A stretch of DNA of 64,000 nucleotides. Origin: CANDYO01 sp964627795. GTDB taxonomy: Bacteria > Pseudomonadota > Alphaproteobacteria > Rickettsiales > CANDYO01. Where the stretch lies: positions 124,001 through 188,000 of the forward strand of contig CAZVLF010000002.1 of the NCBI GenBank assembly GCA_964627795.1. Direction: 5' to 3'. Shown in pieces: positions 16,667-27,238 of the stretch. Numbering within the stretch: position 1 is the first letter of the stretch; every line of letters starts with the position of its first letter. The translations under genes and the position numbers were made by a program. The notes below the pieces were generated by a model. That model saw only the letters and a program-made list of their open reading frames with translations, was not told the origin of the DNA and made no database searches.

Positions 16667-18803
16667 ATGAGATTTAAACAAAAATTCAAGGAGATCTCAA
16701 ATCCACAAGATATTAGTAATGAAAATTTAAATAGTTATTTATTAAATCTTTACAAAGATAATTCCAATAAATACTTAAATTGGTTTTTAGAAATATTTTA
16801 TTGGAGAAGATGATTCTAAATTTGTGAGTCAAGTAAATATCCTCATTGATGAGTTAAAGAGGGTAACTGGAAATACAAAATTTGAACTATTGAGAGAAAA
16901 ACCAAATAAACATGTTCCTCCAGGAGAAACTAAATATATTATAAAAGAATTAAAAAAAACTGCTGAAGCAATCTGCTACAAAGCTGCCAACAATTTAATA
17001 ACTATGCCAGAAAGATTTAATGCTTAAATTAGAAGCGCAACTCTTAATGCTTGTGAGGCTGGAGCGTTAACTAACATGCAGAAAATACTCTACAGTATGG
17101 ATGACTCGCTTTACTCTCAAAAATATGATTATATTCAAAATTTAGCTGCGGCATATGTTAGAAAATATAAATTAGCAAGTTACGTTGGTGACGAGATACA
17201 TATAGCTAATGAGCTTATACATGAAGTAAGCCTTGTATATAATATAATTCCTCCTCGAGATGTGTATGCCACATACAGAGATCTTACTCAACCTCCAACC
17301 GGAAAACTCTTAAAGAAGGCAGAATTTAAAATTTACTTAGATCAACATCTAGCAAGTCGACAAGGAATATATAGCTTTACTGAAAGCATGGCTAATTACT
17401 ATTTAAGGAGCTTACCAAGTAACCCTGCAAATAACAAAGAAAGCCTAGATAAAATAAATGAACTTGTTGATTCATTAAATTTAACTATTCACAGCATTAT
17501 TGAAGTAGAAGAATCTTTAGAAGATTTTAAATACAAGCCAGATTATATTTCAGTTGTTAAAGCTGCAGTAATATATAGGCTAATCAAAGAAGAAGTTATT
17601 GAAGAGCATTTAGCTATTGAAGGTGCTAAAATTATTGAAGCTCCAGATGGGTTGTATATAGCTAAAGTTGTTGTAGATAAAGTTGAGCTAACTAAATTGT
17701 CCGATACTAAAAATTTGTAAGGCTTAACTGTAAACAAAATAAATATAGAAGATTATTTGCATTATATCTTAAATAAATACTTATTAGAAAATGATACTAT
17801 AAAAGATTTATTAAAATTTCTTATAAAGGTAGAAATTAATCCAGGAAATTTTTTGCCTTTTATCGAGCAAGATTTTAAGTCAAGAAATATAAATAGCTGG
17901 GAAGATAATCACAGTAATATTTTTCTTTATATTGCTGCTATTAACTTAGAAGAAAATGCTTTTAAATTATTGCTTAAGTATGGAGCAAGGTTAGAAGAAG
18001 ATTTAATACACATTAATAATAAAAGCAAAAGCAATGAGATTAGAGAAACGGCTAAAGAATATCTAAAAAATCCTAGTTCATATGTAATTAATGCTTGGGG
18101 TGAAGATGGTTATGAAAGTGCAAATAAGATTTTAACTAAAGTTAGACTTTATAATAATCCTGAAGTTCATTTAGATGGTAATAACTTGCAAAACGAAAAT
18201 AATGATCAACCACAATTGGAAGTGTTGTTGGATCAAGAAGTAAATAATAAAAACAATCTTAACAATAACCTCGTAAGTAATTTTTTAAAAATTATTCATT
18301 CAACTAATTTATTGATACAAATGACAAATACTGCTGTTGATTCAATTAAACCTAATAGTGAAAATTGCGAAAATTTTCTCATAGGAACTAATTATTTAGC
18401 AGGTGCATATTATGGTAACAATATATATTCAGCAGCTTTGATAAGTTATAATGTTATTAAAGATATTAGTAACAAGGATTATACTAAAGCTTTTATGACC
18501 ACCATAAATGGAGTTTTTAATATGAATATTGGTTATATTTTGTCTTATGCTTATCCAGCTAACACATGTGCTGTAATAGGTGGTGTAAGTCTCTTTACAG
18601 TTTATAATAGTTACTTAACCATAAGTAAGATAAATGATTTTATTAATGAATATAGCAGAGATTTATATATGCAAGAATCTAAAAATATATATTGCGATTT
18701 GTATTATTCATTATCTAATACCTATGGGCAACAAATCTATGATTTTACTAAACTTGTTGGCCAATGTGATGATAGTTTATACAATTCTTATGTTAGAGAA
18801 TAA
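16667..18803 (+). pseudogene. Large broken gene: one frameshift and two in-frame TAA stops
   Basis: An SD-like AAGGG precedes an ATG at 16667, which opens 48 codons to a TGA at 16811-16813. Shifting frame near 16800 (an ATATTTTAT stretch) lets the reading continue through FVSQVNILIDELKRV to a TAA at 17025. The same frame then runs on through a 214-residue stretch, another TAA at 17718, and a final 348-residue stretch ending at 18803. The last part has an ankyrin-like unit (FKLLLKYGARLEEDL) and two hydrophobic segments near its end. All pieces being collinear and mostly in one frame argues for a single former gene of about 710 codons. No family is recognised. Separate short genes are less likely, because the later pieces lack ribosome sites and one would have to start at TTG. 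Confidence 0.65.
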
Positions 18804-18879
18804 AGAGATTAATTTTGATTGTCTCTTAATCTAGATAAGATTCATACGAGTCTTTTTCTAAAAGCTGAAAATTAGCTAT

Positions 18880-19791
18880 TTAGCTTGCAATTTCTTGTTC
18901 AGGAAAATCAAATTTGTCATTAAATTGCAAAGTTCTCCAAGCAGATTTATCAGCAAAAAGATGATGAAGTAGCTTATTATTCAATGAGTGCCCTGACTTA
19001 CATCCGTGGAAATGCCCCATAATTCTAGCTCCTGAAAGATATAAATCTCCAATTGAATCAAGTACTTTATGGCGAACAAATTCATCTTTATATCTCAATC
19101 CATTATCATTTAGTACTTTATCATCACCAACAACTATTGCATTATCAAGAGAGCCACCTTTGATTAAGCCTAATTGTTTTAATTTATCTACATCTTTAAG
19201 GAATCCAAAAGTTCTGGCTTTAGATAATTCTATTTTAAATGAACTAGTATTAGCAAAGAAGCTACAGCTTTGCTTAGAAATTACTTTATCTGGAAAGTCG
19301 ATATCCATTCTTACTGAAAAATCAGCCGAAGGTGAAATTGATGCTGTTATACCATCCTCACTTATTTCAACTTTTTTAAGAATTTCTACAAATCTTCTGC
19401 CAACATTTTGTTCAATTATTCCAGCACATTCAATCATGAAAACAAAATGATCAGCACTTCCATCCATAATGGGTAACTCATCAGAATCTAATTCGATAAT
19501 TGCATTATCAATACCACATCCCCATAATGCAGCCATAAGATGCTCAACAGTAGCAATTTTAACTTTATTATCACGGCTAACTAAATTTGTTCCTAGAAAA
19601 GTTGTTGATACTAAGTCATATTCTGCTTTAACTTCATTAATTATTCTTTTTTCAGTGTTAACTCTACGAAAAACTATACCATAATCTGCTGGAGCTGGAA
19701 GGATTGCCATATTAACAAATGATCCACTATGTAAACCAACGCCAAAACATGTTACTTTGTTTTTTATAGTTCTTTGATTTTTTACAAACAC
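18880..19791 (-). CDS. lpxC: UDP-3-O-acyl-N-acetylglucosamine deacetylase
   Basis: LpxC performs the first committed step of lipid A synthesis, removing the acetyl group from UDP-3-O-acyl-GlcNAc in the cytosol. The 303-residue protein has the normal length. Zinc ligands are His84 in TVEHLMAAL, His241 and Asp245 in HKVLDSIGDL; the catalytic His268 lies in SGHSLNN. The N-terminal GVGLHSG motif is present. This shows that the organism makes LPS, together with kdsB in the same window. The gene is monocistronic here, with a broken gene convergent to it. Confidence 0.95.
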   Translation of the reverse strand: MFVKNQRTIKNKVTCFGVGLHSGSFVNMAILPAPADYGIVFRRVNTEKRIINEVKAEYDLVSTTFLGTNLVSRDNKVKIATVEHLMAALWGCGIDNAIIELDSDELPIMDGSADHFVFMIECAGIIEQNVGRRFVEILKKVEISEDGITASISPSADFSVRMDIDFPDKVISKQSCSFFANTSSFKIELSKARTFGFLKDVDKLKQLGLIKGGSLDNAIVVGDDKVLNDNGLRYKDEFVRHKVLDSIGDLYLSGARIMGHFHGCKSGHSLNNKLLHHLFADKSAWRTLQFNDKFDFPEQEIAS

Positions 19792-20053
19792 TTTGAATTA
19801 TCCTAAATTTGAACACTTTTATATATTTTAATATTAGTTGGTAGAGAAAATATTTTCAAATAAAGAAATATTACAAAATGTTACAAAATTAAATCTACTA
19901 ATAAAAGAATAGTTCTTAAAATATATTCAACTATTGGAATAAAAAATATTGCTTATATTATAAAAATCTATTAATAATTATGAATCGATCAACCTACGGT
20001 ATAAAAAATATTCTTTAAAGTTCTACTTATGCTATAAATTAAGGAGGGGAAAT

Positions 20054-22354
20054 ATGGAACATTCATTTAAAAAAGCTCACTATTCTATAGTACATAGCTT
20101 TATAAGCCTAATTTTTGTATTTATTATAAGTGGATTCGTATTTTTCTCATGGAAAATATCAAATATAAATAAGGATGTTGCGGTTAAAAATTTAAAAAAT
20201 AATGCCTTAGAAGCGGCATTAAAACTTAGCTCTTCGTTGCATCTTGTCGAAGAAAGGCTAAAATATGTTAGCCAATCATATTTTAGCGAAAATAAAAGAA
20301 GATCTTCAGCAAAAATAATAAGTATGCTGGGGCAGCAGTTTAATAACCAGTTATTTGTAAATAAATTCTTTCTTATGGTTGGATGGTTAGATAAAAAGCT
20401 TAATTTAGGTCTTATAGATAACGAAATGGCTTTTAACGTTAAGGAATGTTTTAGCATTGAAAAATTAAAAGTTTTAGAAAATAAGGTTTATGGAATTAAT
20501 TTTGGTAATGTAAATAGAAATGTAAAAGCTTTAAAAGGTCCAGTACTACCAATTACATTTAGCATATATAAAGAAAATGATTATGTTGGAAGCATAGTTG
20601 GTATAATAAATGAAAATATTATAAAAAATAATATCAACCTTCCTTTGGTGAAAGAAAAGGTAAGTGTGTTTTTGGTTAACCATAATCTAAAAGAAATTAT
20701 CTTTAATTTAAATAACTCCAAAATCTACGATTATGAGACTTTGTATAGAGAAATTAGCAAATTTAGAGAAGGTAATAAAACTCCTAATAAGTTCGTTGAT
20801 AAAAGTAAAGTGTTTATTCCTGTAAAAATAGAAGGTTTTCCATTAGAGCTTGTTTACAAAGTAGAATTTTTATCACCAGGTTTTTTAGACTATTTTAATA
20901 ATATTTTAGTCTATAAATATGAAGTATTATTTTTTCTATTACTTGTGACATTCCTTTTATATTTTTTCTATCAATCAATTTTAAATCCGTTTTTATCCTT
21001 ATCTAATGCTGCTTCTAGCATCTCTAAGGGTGAAGAGCCTAATCTTAAAAAACTTAATATGAATAGCAAAGAGGGATTAATAGTTGCTGACACTTTAGAA
21101 AAGATTAAAAAATATTTTGTAACTGAGAAAAAATTAGTTCAGGAGCTTTCTCGCGTTCACAATAAGTTATCAATTTCTAATTTAAGACTTGAAAATAAAG
21201 TTTTTCAGAGAACTCAAGATTTAGAAAAAGAAATTAAAATAAAAAATAACTATATAGAGCAATTTGCTGCTGAGATTAGCAATCCTTTAGAAGCATTATT
21301 AAGTTTTATGAAGAATATACTCTATTCCTGGGAAAATCTAAAAGATGTAGCTAAGTATAATTTTATTCAAAAAACTTACTATAGTTTAAATAGAGTTTCT
21401 GCGTTAATTAATGATTTTAGCGAAACCACCAAATTATCTTATCTTAAAGAGGAGCTTCATATTAGCAAATTTGATTTAACTGAAGTGGTTGAGGAAATTA
21501 TTTTTGAGTGTAAGAATCTCTATGTAGGTGATAAATCAATTAAAATCTCATTTAAGAAAGAGGGGCCTTTTTTTATTAATGCAGATAAGCATAAAATAAC
21601 AATTGTTCTGAGAAATTTATTTTTAAATTCTATAATTAATAGTTCTCAAAATAGTTATATTTCTGTAAGGATAATTACATCTATTAATCAGGATTTAAAG
21701 TCAGTTCATTTTATCTTGCAAGATCAAAGCAAGGCAAATCAATATGATGAAGACATTTCTCTTTTATCAATACATAATAATATAGAAAGGGAGAATAAAG
21801 CCTTCAAGATTAGATTAAATGTATGTTATGAAATTATTAATGCTCATTTTGGTAAAATATGGGCGGAAAATAACAAAGATGGAGGTATGACTTTTAACTT
21901 TATTATACCTGTTGATCAGCCAGTAAAAGATAATATTCTAACCAATATAAAAGAAAATTTTGAAAAATCAAATATCTTGATGATTGATGATGAAGAGATG
22001 TGCATGGATACAATGGAATTAATATTAAAATCTAAAAATTATAACCTTATTAAATGCACCTCAGGCAAAGCAGGTCTTGATTACTTAAAAGAACATCATG
22101 AGCAAATATCATTGGTTCTATTAGATTTAATGATCCCAGATTTTTATGGTTTAAATATCCTTTCTGAAATGAAAAACAACCAAGAATTAAAAAATATTCC
22201 TGTTATATTGCAAACTGGTAGTTCAGATGAGGAAGAAATAATAAAAGCTTTTAATATGGGGATAACTTGCTTTATTAGAAAGCCATATAGCAAAGAAATG
22301 GTAATTAATGAGGTTGAAAAGGCGCTTTGTTTGTCTTCTTTTAATGATGTATAA
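20054..22354 (+). CDS. Degenerate hybrid histidine kinase with intact receiver domain
   Basis: The 766-residue protein has a strong ribosome site (AAGGAGGGG). An N-terminal membrane segment (about 11-34), a periplasmic region of about 255 residues, a second membrane segment (about 292-315), a HAMP-like linker and a coiled coil lead to a kinase-like region. Where the H-box should be, the sequence reads FAAEISNPLEA: Ala406 stands in place of the phospho-accepting His. The N-box is partly kept (NLFLNSIINSS), but no DxGxG or GxGxGL nucleotide box is seen. The C-terminal receiver (about 640-755) is complete: MIDDEE acidic pair, Asp691 in LVLLDLMIPD and the Lys in RKPYS. It probably cannot autophosphorylate, so its receiver would need another kinase, such as that at 4816-6159. 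No output domain follows the receiver. Confidence 0.8.
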   Translation: MEHSFKKAHYSIVHSFISLIFVFIISGFVFFSWKISNINKDVAVKNLKNNALEAALKLSSSLHLVEERLKYVSQSYFSENKRRSSAKIISMLGQQFNNQLFVNKFFLMVGWLDKKLNLGLIDNEMAFNVKECFSIEKLKVLENKVYGINFGNVNRNVKALKGPVLPITFSIYKENDYVGSIVGIINENIIKNNINLPLVKEKVSVFLVNHNLKEIIFNLNNSKIYDYETLYREISKFREGNKTPNKFVDKSKVFIPVKIEGFPLELVYKVEFLSPGFLDYFNNILVYKYEVLFFLLLVTFLLYFFYQSILNPFLSLSNAASSISKGEEPNLKKLNMNSKEGLIVADTLEKIKKYFVTEKKLVQELSRVHNKLSISNLRLENKVFQRTQDLEKEIKIKNNYIEQFAAEISNPLEALLSFMKNILYSWENLKDVAKYNFIQKTYYSLNRVSALINDFSETTKLSYLKEELHISKFDLTEVVEEIIFECKNLYVGDKSIKISFKKEGPFFINADKHKITIVLRNLFLNSIINSSQNSYISVRIITSINQDLKSVHFILQDQSKANQYDEDISLLSIHNNIERENKAFKIRLNVCYEIINAHFGKIWAENNKDGGMTFNFIIPVDQPVKDNILTNIKENFEKSNILMIDDEEMCMDTMELILKSKNYNLIKCTSGKAGLDYLKEHHEQISLVLLDLMIPDFYGLNILSEMKNNQELKNIPVILQTGSSDEEEIIKAFNMGITCFIRKPYSKEMVINEVEKALCLSSFNDV

Positions 22355-22545
22355 AAATATTATTGTTTGCTAGCTAATAATTTTATTTTATAAAATTTAG
22401 TAAATAAATTAAATATTTATTGAAAATTAATTTATATTGAGTATTATTGATGTAATAAAAATAATTAACTTTAAGAAATCTAATAGATACCAAACTAACA
22501 TGGTATCTAGGCTGATAACTAAAATTTTTTTTAAAAGTATTTATT

Positions 22546-23586
22546 ATGTATATAACGCCATTTTTACTCGGTACATATTTTTTTTCTAGATATTGGTATA
22601 ATAAAAATAATATCGCTAATGATGAAGGAGCAAAAAAACTAATAACCTCTATTGTAAGTTATATAGGAAATCAAGGCGGGACTTCATTAACTCAAGCAAC
22701 AATAGATAAATTTGGCTATGTTTATAGTAAAATAGTATGGGATGCAATAATTTGTGGAGAAGTTTTCGGAGAAGATTACTCCTCTAACCTTATAAGTAAA
22801 ATTAGATATTATTTTCCCTACGATCCATATTTTAAAAATTTCTTTATAGTAGGTGGTTTATATGACTTCTATAGCCTATCTGGATGGCTTTTCTTTCAAT
22901 TAGAGTTTTTAGATCAAAATGGAAATACATCTTTAATGTTTGCAATCTTTTGCGAAGAAGAAGAAGAGGCATTAAAGTTGATTGAATGTGGTGCAGATTT
23001 AGACATTCAAAGAACTGAGACTGCGAGCACTGCATTGATGGCTGCTATTGAAATGGGTCAAAATAAGGTGGCTATAAAATTAATTGAAGCTGGCGCTAAA
23101 TTAGATCTTTTAGATGCAAATGGAAATACTGCTTTAATGCTTGCAATTGCTTATAACCACAAAGATATAGTGCTAAAATTGATTGAATATGGTGCAGATC
23201 CATATGTGCAAAGCCAAAAAAATACAAATCCTGGTTTGGTCATTAGCCCTCTATATGAAGAGCAGGATTTTATTAAAATGATTAGGGCACAAAAAGTTGT
23301 TAATATTAACCACCCAAAAACTGGAAATACTGCATTGACGATTGCTATTAAAATGGGTCAGAAGATGGTCGCTCTAAAATTGATTGAATATGGTGCTAAA
23401 TTAGATCTTCTAAAGGGTGATAAAGAGCAATTAATTCCATCTTTAAATAGTCCAGATAAGGTAGCAGAATATAAAGTAGATTCAAACGATAATAATAAAT
23501 ATTGTAATGTAGTAGGGTTAAAAGATTTAATTTGTGGTCTTAAAGGATTATTATGCCTAGATTTTAATGAGGGGACAATATCATAA
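22546..23586 (+). CDS. Ankyrin-repeat protein
   Basis: The 346-residue protein starts with a short hydrophobic segment (ITPFLLGTYFFSRYW), possibly a membrane anchor. Residues 120-290 carry at least four ankyrin repeats with the usual TALMxAI…KLIExGA pattern: GNTSLMFAI, STALMAAIEMG, GNTALMLAIAYN and GNTALTIAIKMG. The repeats are very alike, which suggests recent duplication. The tail contains KDLICGLKGLLCLD. Ankyrin repeats bind proteins, and in Rickettsiales such proteins are often T4SS effectors; nothing here proves secretion. The ribosome site is weak. It is monocistronic, between the hybrid kinase and convergent mnmA. Confidence 0.75.
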   Translation: MYITPFLLGTYFFSRYWYNKNNIANDEGAKKLITSIVSYIGNQGGTSLTQATIDKFGYVYSKIVWDAIICGEVFGEDYSSNLISKIRYYFPYDPYFKNFFIVGGLYDFYSLSGWLFFQLEFLDQNGNTSLMFAIFCEEEEEALKLIECGADLDIQRTETASTALMAAIEMGQNKVAIKLIEAGAKLDLLDANGNTALMLAIAYNHKDIVLKLIEYGADPYVQSQKNTNPGLVISPLYEEQDFIKMIRAQKVVNINHPKTGNTALTIAIKMGQKMVALKLIEYGAKLDLLKGDKEQLIPSLNSPDKVAEYKVDSNDNNKYCNVVGLKDLICGLKGLLCLDFNEGTIS

Positions 23587-23615
23587 AAAAAGCAAAAATT
23601 TTGCGCTAGGTTTTT

Positions 23616-24704
23616 TTAAAAGATTTGGCTAGTTATCCATCCTCCACCTAGAACTCTATTACCATCATAAACAACGCAAGCTTGTCCTGGAGTAATTGCT
23701 TTCTCAGGGTAGTGGAGGATAACTTCAGCCATTTTATTAGGTAAAAGTTTTATTGTTGCCGGTACTAAATCATGATTTGATCTTATTTTAACGTAAACTC
23801 TAAATGACGTTTGATCAAATCCTGCTAACCAGTTTACTTCCTTAATTATAAATCTAACCTTTTGAAGGGCCTCAATAGGGCCAACTATAACTTGCTTAGA
23901 GTCAGGAATAATTTTAATTACATAAAGTGGTTCAGCGCTAGAGATGCCAAGACCTCTTCTTTGACCGATAGTAAAATTAATTATTCCTTGGTGTTCACCC
24001 AATTTTTTTCCATCAATATGAATAATTTCTCCCTTATCAAGAGCTCCTGGACGAAACTTATTTATTATATCTGCATATTTACCATCTGGCACAAAACAAA
24101 TATCTTGGCTGTCAGGTTTGTCAGCAACTTCAAGGCCATATTTATGAGCGAGTTTACGGGTTTCTTCTTTAGAATATTCTCCTAATGGGAAATAGGTATA
24201 TTCTAATTGTGATTTGGTAGTGGCAAAAAGAAAGTAACTTTGATCTTTGCTATGATCAATTCCTCTTAATAGATCAAAACCATCAGCTTTTTCTGCTTTT
24301 CTCACATAATGCCCAGTACATAAAGCTTTTGCCCCCAAAGATTTTGCCATTTGAAGCAGATCTCTAAATTTAACAGTTTGGTTGCATCTTACGCATGGAA
24401 TTGGGGTTTCACCACGTAAATAACTATCAGCAAAATCATCTATAACTGATTGTTTAAATGAATTCTCATAATTAAGAACATAATGTGGAATGTTAAGCCT
24501 ATCTGCTACCATTTTGGCGTCATAAATATCTTGGCCAGCACAGCAAGCACCTTTTTTACCTATAGTTAAACCATGATCATAAAGTTGCATGGTAACACCA
24601 ATTACATCAAAACCTTGATCAACAAGAAGAGCAGCAACAGTGGAGCTATCAACTCCACCTGACATAGCAACAACAATTTTTTCAGATTTGAATTTACTTA
24701 ACAT
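23616..24704 (-). CDS. mnmA: tRNA-specific 2-thiouridylase
   Basis: MnmA adds sulfur to U34 of tRNA-Lys, -Glu and -Gln. The 362-residue protein has the PP-loop SGGVDSS at residues 15-21, the catalytic Cys107 in CVRCNQTVKF, its partner Cys203 in DSQDICFVPDG, and the C-terminal beta domain with TIGQRRGLGI and ITPGQACVVYDG. All family hallmarks are present. It lies three bases after pheT and is co-transcribed with it. Confidence 0.95.
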   Translation of the reverse strand: MLSKFKSEKIVVAMSGGVDSSTVAALLVDQGFDVIGVTMQLYDHGLTIGKKGACCAGQDIYDAKMVADRLNIPHYVLNYENSFKQSVIDDFADSYLRGETPIPCVRCNQTVKFRDLLQMAKSLGAKALCTGHYVRKAEKADGFDLLRGIDHSKDQSYFLFATTKSQLEYTYFPLGEYSKEETRKLAHKYGLEVADKPDSQDICFVPDGKYADIINKFRPGALDKGEIIHIDGKKLGEHQGIINFTIGQRRGLGISSAEPLYVIKIIPDSKQVIVGPIEALQKVRFIIKEVNWLAGFDQTSFRVYVKIRSNHDLVPATIKLLPNKMAEVILHYPEKAITPGQACVVYDGNRVLGGGWITSQIF

Positions 24705-24707
24705 AAT

Positions 24708-27086
24708 TTATGCGCTTCTTAATATTCCATTGGTTTTTGCAATAGTCGTTTCAATAATTTTATTTGATAAAACTTCAATCTCACTATCAGTTAAAGTTCT
24801 ATCATCAGCTTGAATTTTGACATTAAAAGCAATTGACTTTTTATCTTCATCAATATTTTTTCCCATATAAATATCAAAAAGATTTACTGATCTAATCAAT
24901 TTTTTATCAATTTGTGAGATGGATTTCACTATTGAGTCAATTTCAATTTTACGATCTATAATAAAGGCAAAATCTCTTCCAACTTCTTGGAAGTCAGAAA
25001 TTATAATATTGCCTTTTCTTCCATGTTTAGGTTTTGGAGTAGGTATATCATCTATAAATAATTCAAATATTACAACATTATGTTTAATTCCATAGGAATT
25101 CAAAATTTGTGGATGAACTTGGCCAAAATAACCAATAATATTTTTTCCAATCACTAATGCACTTGCTCGTCCAGGATGATAATATTTAGGTAAGTTTTTA
25201 ACATCATATTGTAATTTATATGGATCAAAACCAAGCTCGTTAATGATATTAAATATATCTGCCTTAACATCAAATACATCAACCTCACGTTGATCATTAT
25301 AATGGTTTTTTTGATGATTAAAACCTGATCTAAGTCCTGCTAATGTTGGGATTTGTTGTTCAGGTTGGATTCCTTTAAAGCATGAAGCTAATTCAAATAT
25401 CTTCAAATTATTTATTCCACGATTTTGGTTTTTTTCTAACACGTCTAATAAGTTAGGAATAATTGAATTTCTAACATAATCAAGCTCACTGCTGATAGGG
25501 TTTTTAATATATAATTCATCTTTTAAATTATCAAATAAAGCAGCTTTTTTGGAATTCATAAATGACCAAGTAACAACTTCATTTAAACCTAACGAAGCAG
25601 TATAACGAGAAATACGATAAAGATTCCTTTGTTTACTATCAAGTGTAGCAAAGCCGATATCTGGTAATTTTTCACTGGCAATTTTATCATAACCATCAAT
25701 TCTTGCTATTTCTTCAACAATATCTTCACAAATAGAAATATCGTGCCTCCATGAAGGAACTGTTAAGTTTAAGCTATCAACTAGATCTTTTACGTTAAAA
25801 CCAAGTGCTTTAAGGATTTCAATAACTCTTGTTTTCTCATAATCTATGCCTAACTTCTTCTTTAACATAGATAAAGGAAAGTTAAGCTCAATAGGAGTGA
25901 ATTTTCCTTTTTCAATGATGATTGATTCACTAGGAGTTCCTTTACAAATTTCTATAATCATTGAAGTAGCAAGATGAAGAGAAGTTTCCATAAATTCTCG
26001 ATCAACTTTGCGTTCAAAACGATATTTTGCATCAGTATCAATTTGATGAGCTCTTGCTGCTTTAATTACAGAGTTTTGATCAAAAATCCCGATTTCTAAA
26101 AAAATATTCTTGGTATTTCTACTGACTTCGCTCTGTTTTTCACCAATAATTCCTGCAAGGCCAATTACTTTATCTTTGGATGAAAGAACCAAGTCACCTT
26201 CATTTAATTGGTAAGTTTTATCATTTAATGCTTCAAACTCTTCACCATTTTTTGCATTTCTTACCTCAATATTAGAAATAAGATCTGCATCAAAAACATG
26301 CATTGGCCTACCATAGGTCAGAGTAAAATAATTGGTTATATCTACTAAAGCTGAGATAGGTTTTTGACCCACGGATTTAAGGAGTTTTTGTATCCATAAT
26401 GGGCTATCACCATTGATGATATTATTAAAATATCTGCCAATATATTTTGGACAATTATCAGTTTTTATTTCTACGTTGATTGGAGATTTAAAATTTCCTG
26501 CAATAGGTGCTAAATTTAGTTCTTTTAAGTTACCAAAACCAGCAGCAGCAAGATCTCTTGCTATTCCGTATACTCCAAGGCAATCGCCACGGTTAGGAGT
26601 AATTGAAACTTCTATAATAACGTCATCTAAACCATGTGTTTTGGCAAAAGAATCACCGACTTTATAATGTTCATCTAATTCTATAATGCCGTTATGATCT
26701 TCTCCAAGTGATAATTCTGAGTAAGAACACATCATACCACAACTATCAACATTTCTAATTTTGGATTGTTTAATTTTAAGAGAATTTGAAGGAATTACAG
26801 TACCAATTGGAGCAAGAACAACTTTAATTCCTGCCCGCGCATTAGGAGCACCACATACTATTTGCAAAATTTCTTTACCGTTATTTACTTGGCATACTCT
26901 TAATTTATCTGCTTCTGGATGTGGAGTAGCAGATAGGATTTCAGCTATAATAAAAGCTTTATAGGTTTCATATTGATTAACAACTTCTTCCACTTCAAGC
27001 CCAATTTTATTTAGGCCTTCAATTATTTCTTCTGCAGTTTTGGTGGTTTGTAAAAAATTTTTTAACCAAGATAAGGTAAATCTCAT
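24708..27086 (-). CDS. pheT: Phenylalanyl-tRNA synthetase beta subunit
   Basis: PheT pairs with PheS to charge tRNA-Phe. The 792-residue protein has the expected full length. Visible domains are the N-terminal EMAP/OB-like tRNA-binding fold (residues 40-150, with HPEADKLRVCQVN and IVCGAPNAR), B3/B4 editing region (DITNYFTLTYGRPMHVFDAD), B5 domain (EDIVEEIARIDGYDKI) and the C-terminal ferredoxin-fold anticodon-binding domain (ISDFQEVGRDFAFIID … DDRTLTDSEIEVL). pheS is not in the window, so the two subunits are unlinked here. mnmA follows within three bases. Confidence 0.95.
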   Translation of the reverse strand: MRFTLSWLKNFLQTTKTAEEIIEGLNKIGLEVEEVVNQYETYKAFIIAEILSATPHPEADKLRVCQVNNGKEILQIVCGAPNARAGIKVVLAPIGTVIPSNSLKIKQSKIRNVDSCGMMCSYSELSLGEDHNGIIELDEHYKVGDSFAKTHGLDDVIIEVSITPNRGDCLGVYGIARDLAAAGFGNLKELNLAPIAGNFKSPINVEIKTDNCPKYIGRYFNNIINGDSPLWIQKLLKSVGQKPISALVDITNYFTLTYGRPMHVFDADLISNIEVRNAKNGEEFEALNDKTYQLNEGDLVLSSKDKVIGLAGIIGEKQSEVSRNTKNIFLEIGIFDQNSVIKAARAHQIDTDAKYRFERKVDREFMETSLHLATSMIIEICKGTPSESIIIEKGKFTPIELNFPLSMLKKKLGIDYEKTRVIEILKALGFNVKDLVDSLNLTVPSWRHDISICEDIVEEIARIDGYDKIASEKLPDIGFATLDSKQRNLYRISRYTASLGLNEVVTWSFMNSKKAALFDNLKDELYIKNPISSELDYVRNSIIPNLLDVLEKNQNRGINNLKIFELASCFKGIQPEQQIPTLAGLRSGFNHQKNHYNDQREVDVFDVKADIFNIINELGFDPYKLQYDVKNLPKYYHPGRASALVIGKNIIGYFGQVHPQILNSYGIKHNVVIFELFIDDIPTPKPKHGRKGNIIISDFQEVGRDFAFIIDRKIEIDSIVKSISQIDKKLIRSVNLFDIYMGKNIDEDKKSIAFNVKIQADDRTLTDSEIEVLSNKIIETTIAKTNGILRSA

Positions 27087-27162
27087 AATTTCTCTAGTTT
27101 TTAAAAAACTATATTATACTAATTTTAACTTAAACAGCAAGATTTAGTTAATAAATAAGTTT

Positions 27163-27191
27163 AGCTTGCTATAATAAAATTTAAGCAAGCT
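27163..27191 (-). terminator. Hairpin between pheT and the small frame-disrupted gene
   Basis: AGCTTGCT (27163-27170) and AGCAAGCT (27184-27191) form an 8-bp stem with a 13-base loop downstream of the broken small gene on the minus strand. No clean T-run follows, so it may be a terminator or just a structured leader of pheT. Confidence 0.3.
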
Positions 27192-27238
27192 TAAGGTTAT
27201 ATTTTATTAACGAGAAGTTTTTTTTTGTTCTTTGAGTG

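Noticed and set aside
23590..23615. Possible terminator after the ankyrin gene (GCAAAA/TTTTGC then a T-run)
   Set aside because: The stem would leave a loop of about one base, so it cannot fold as written, although the T-run is real.
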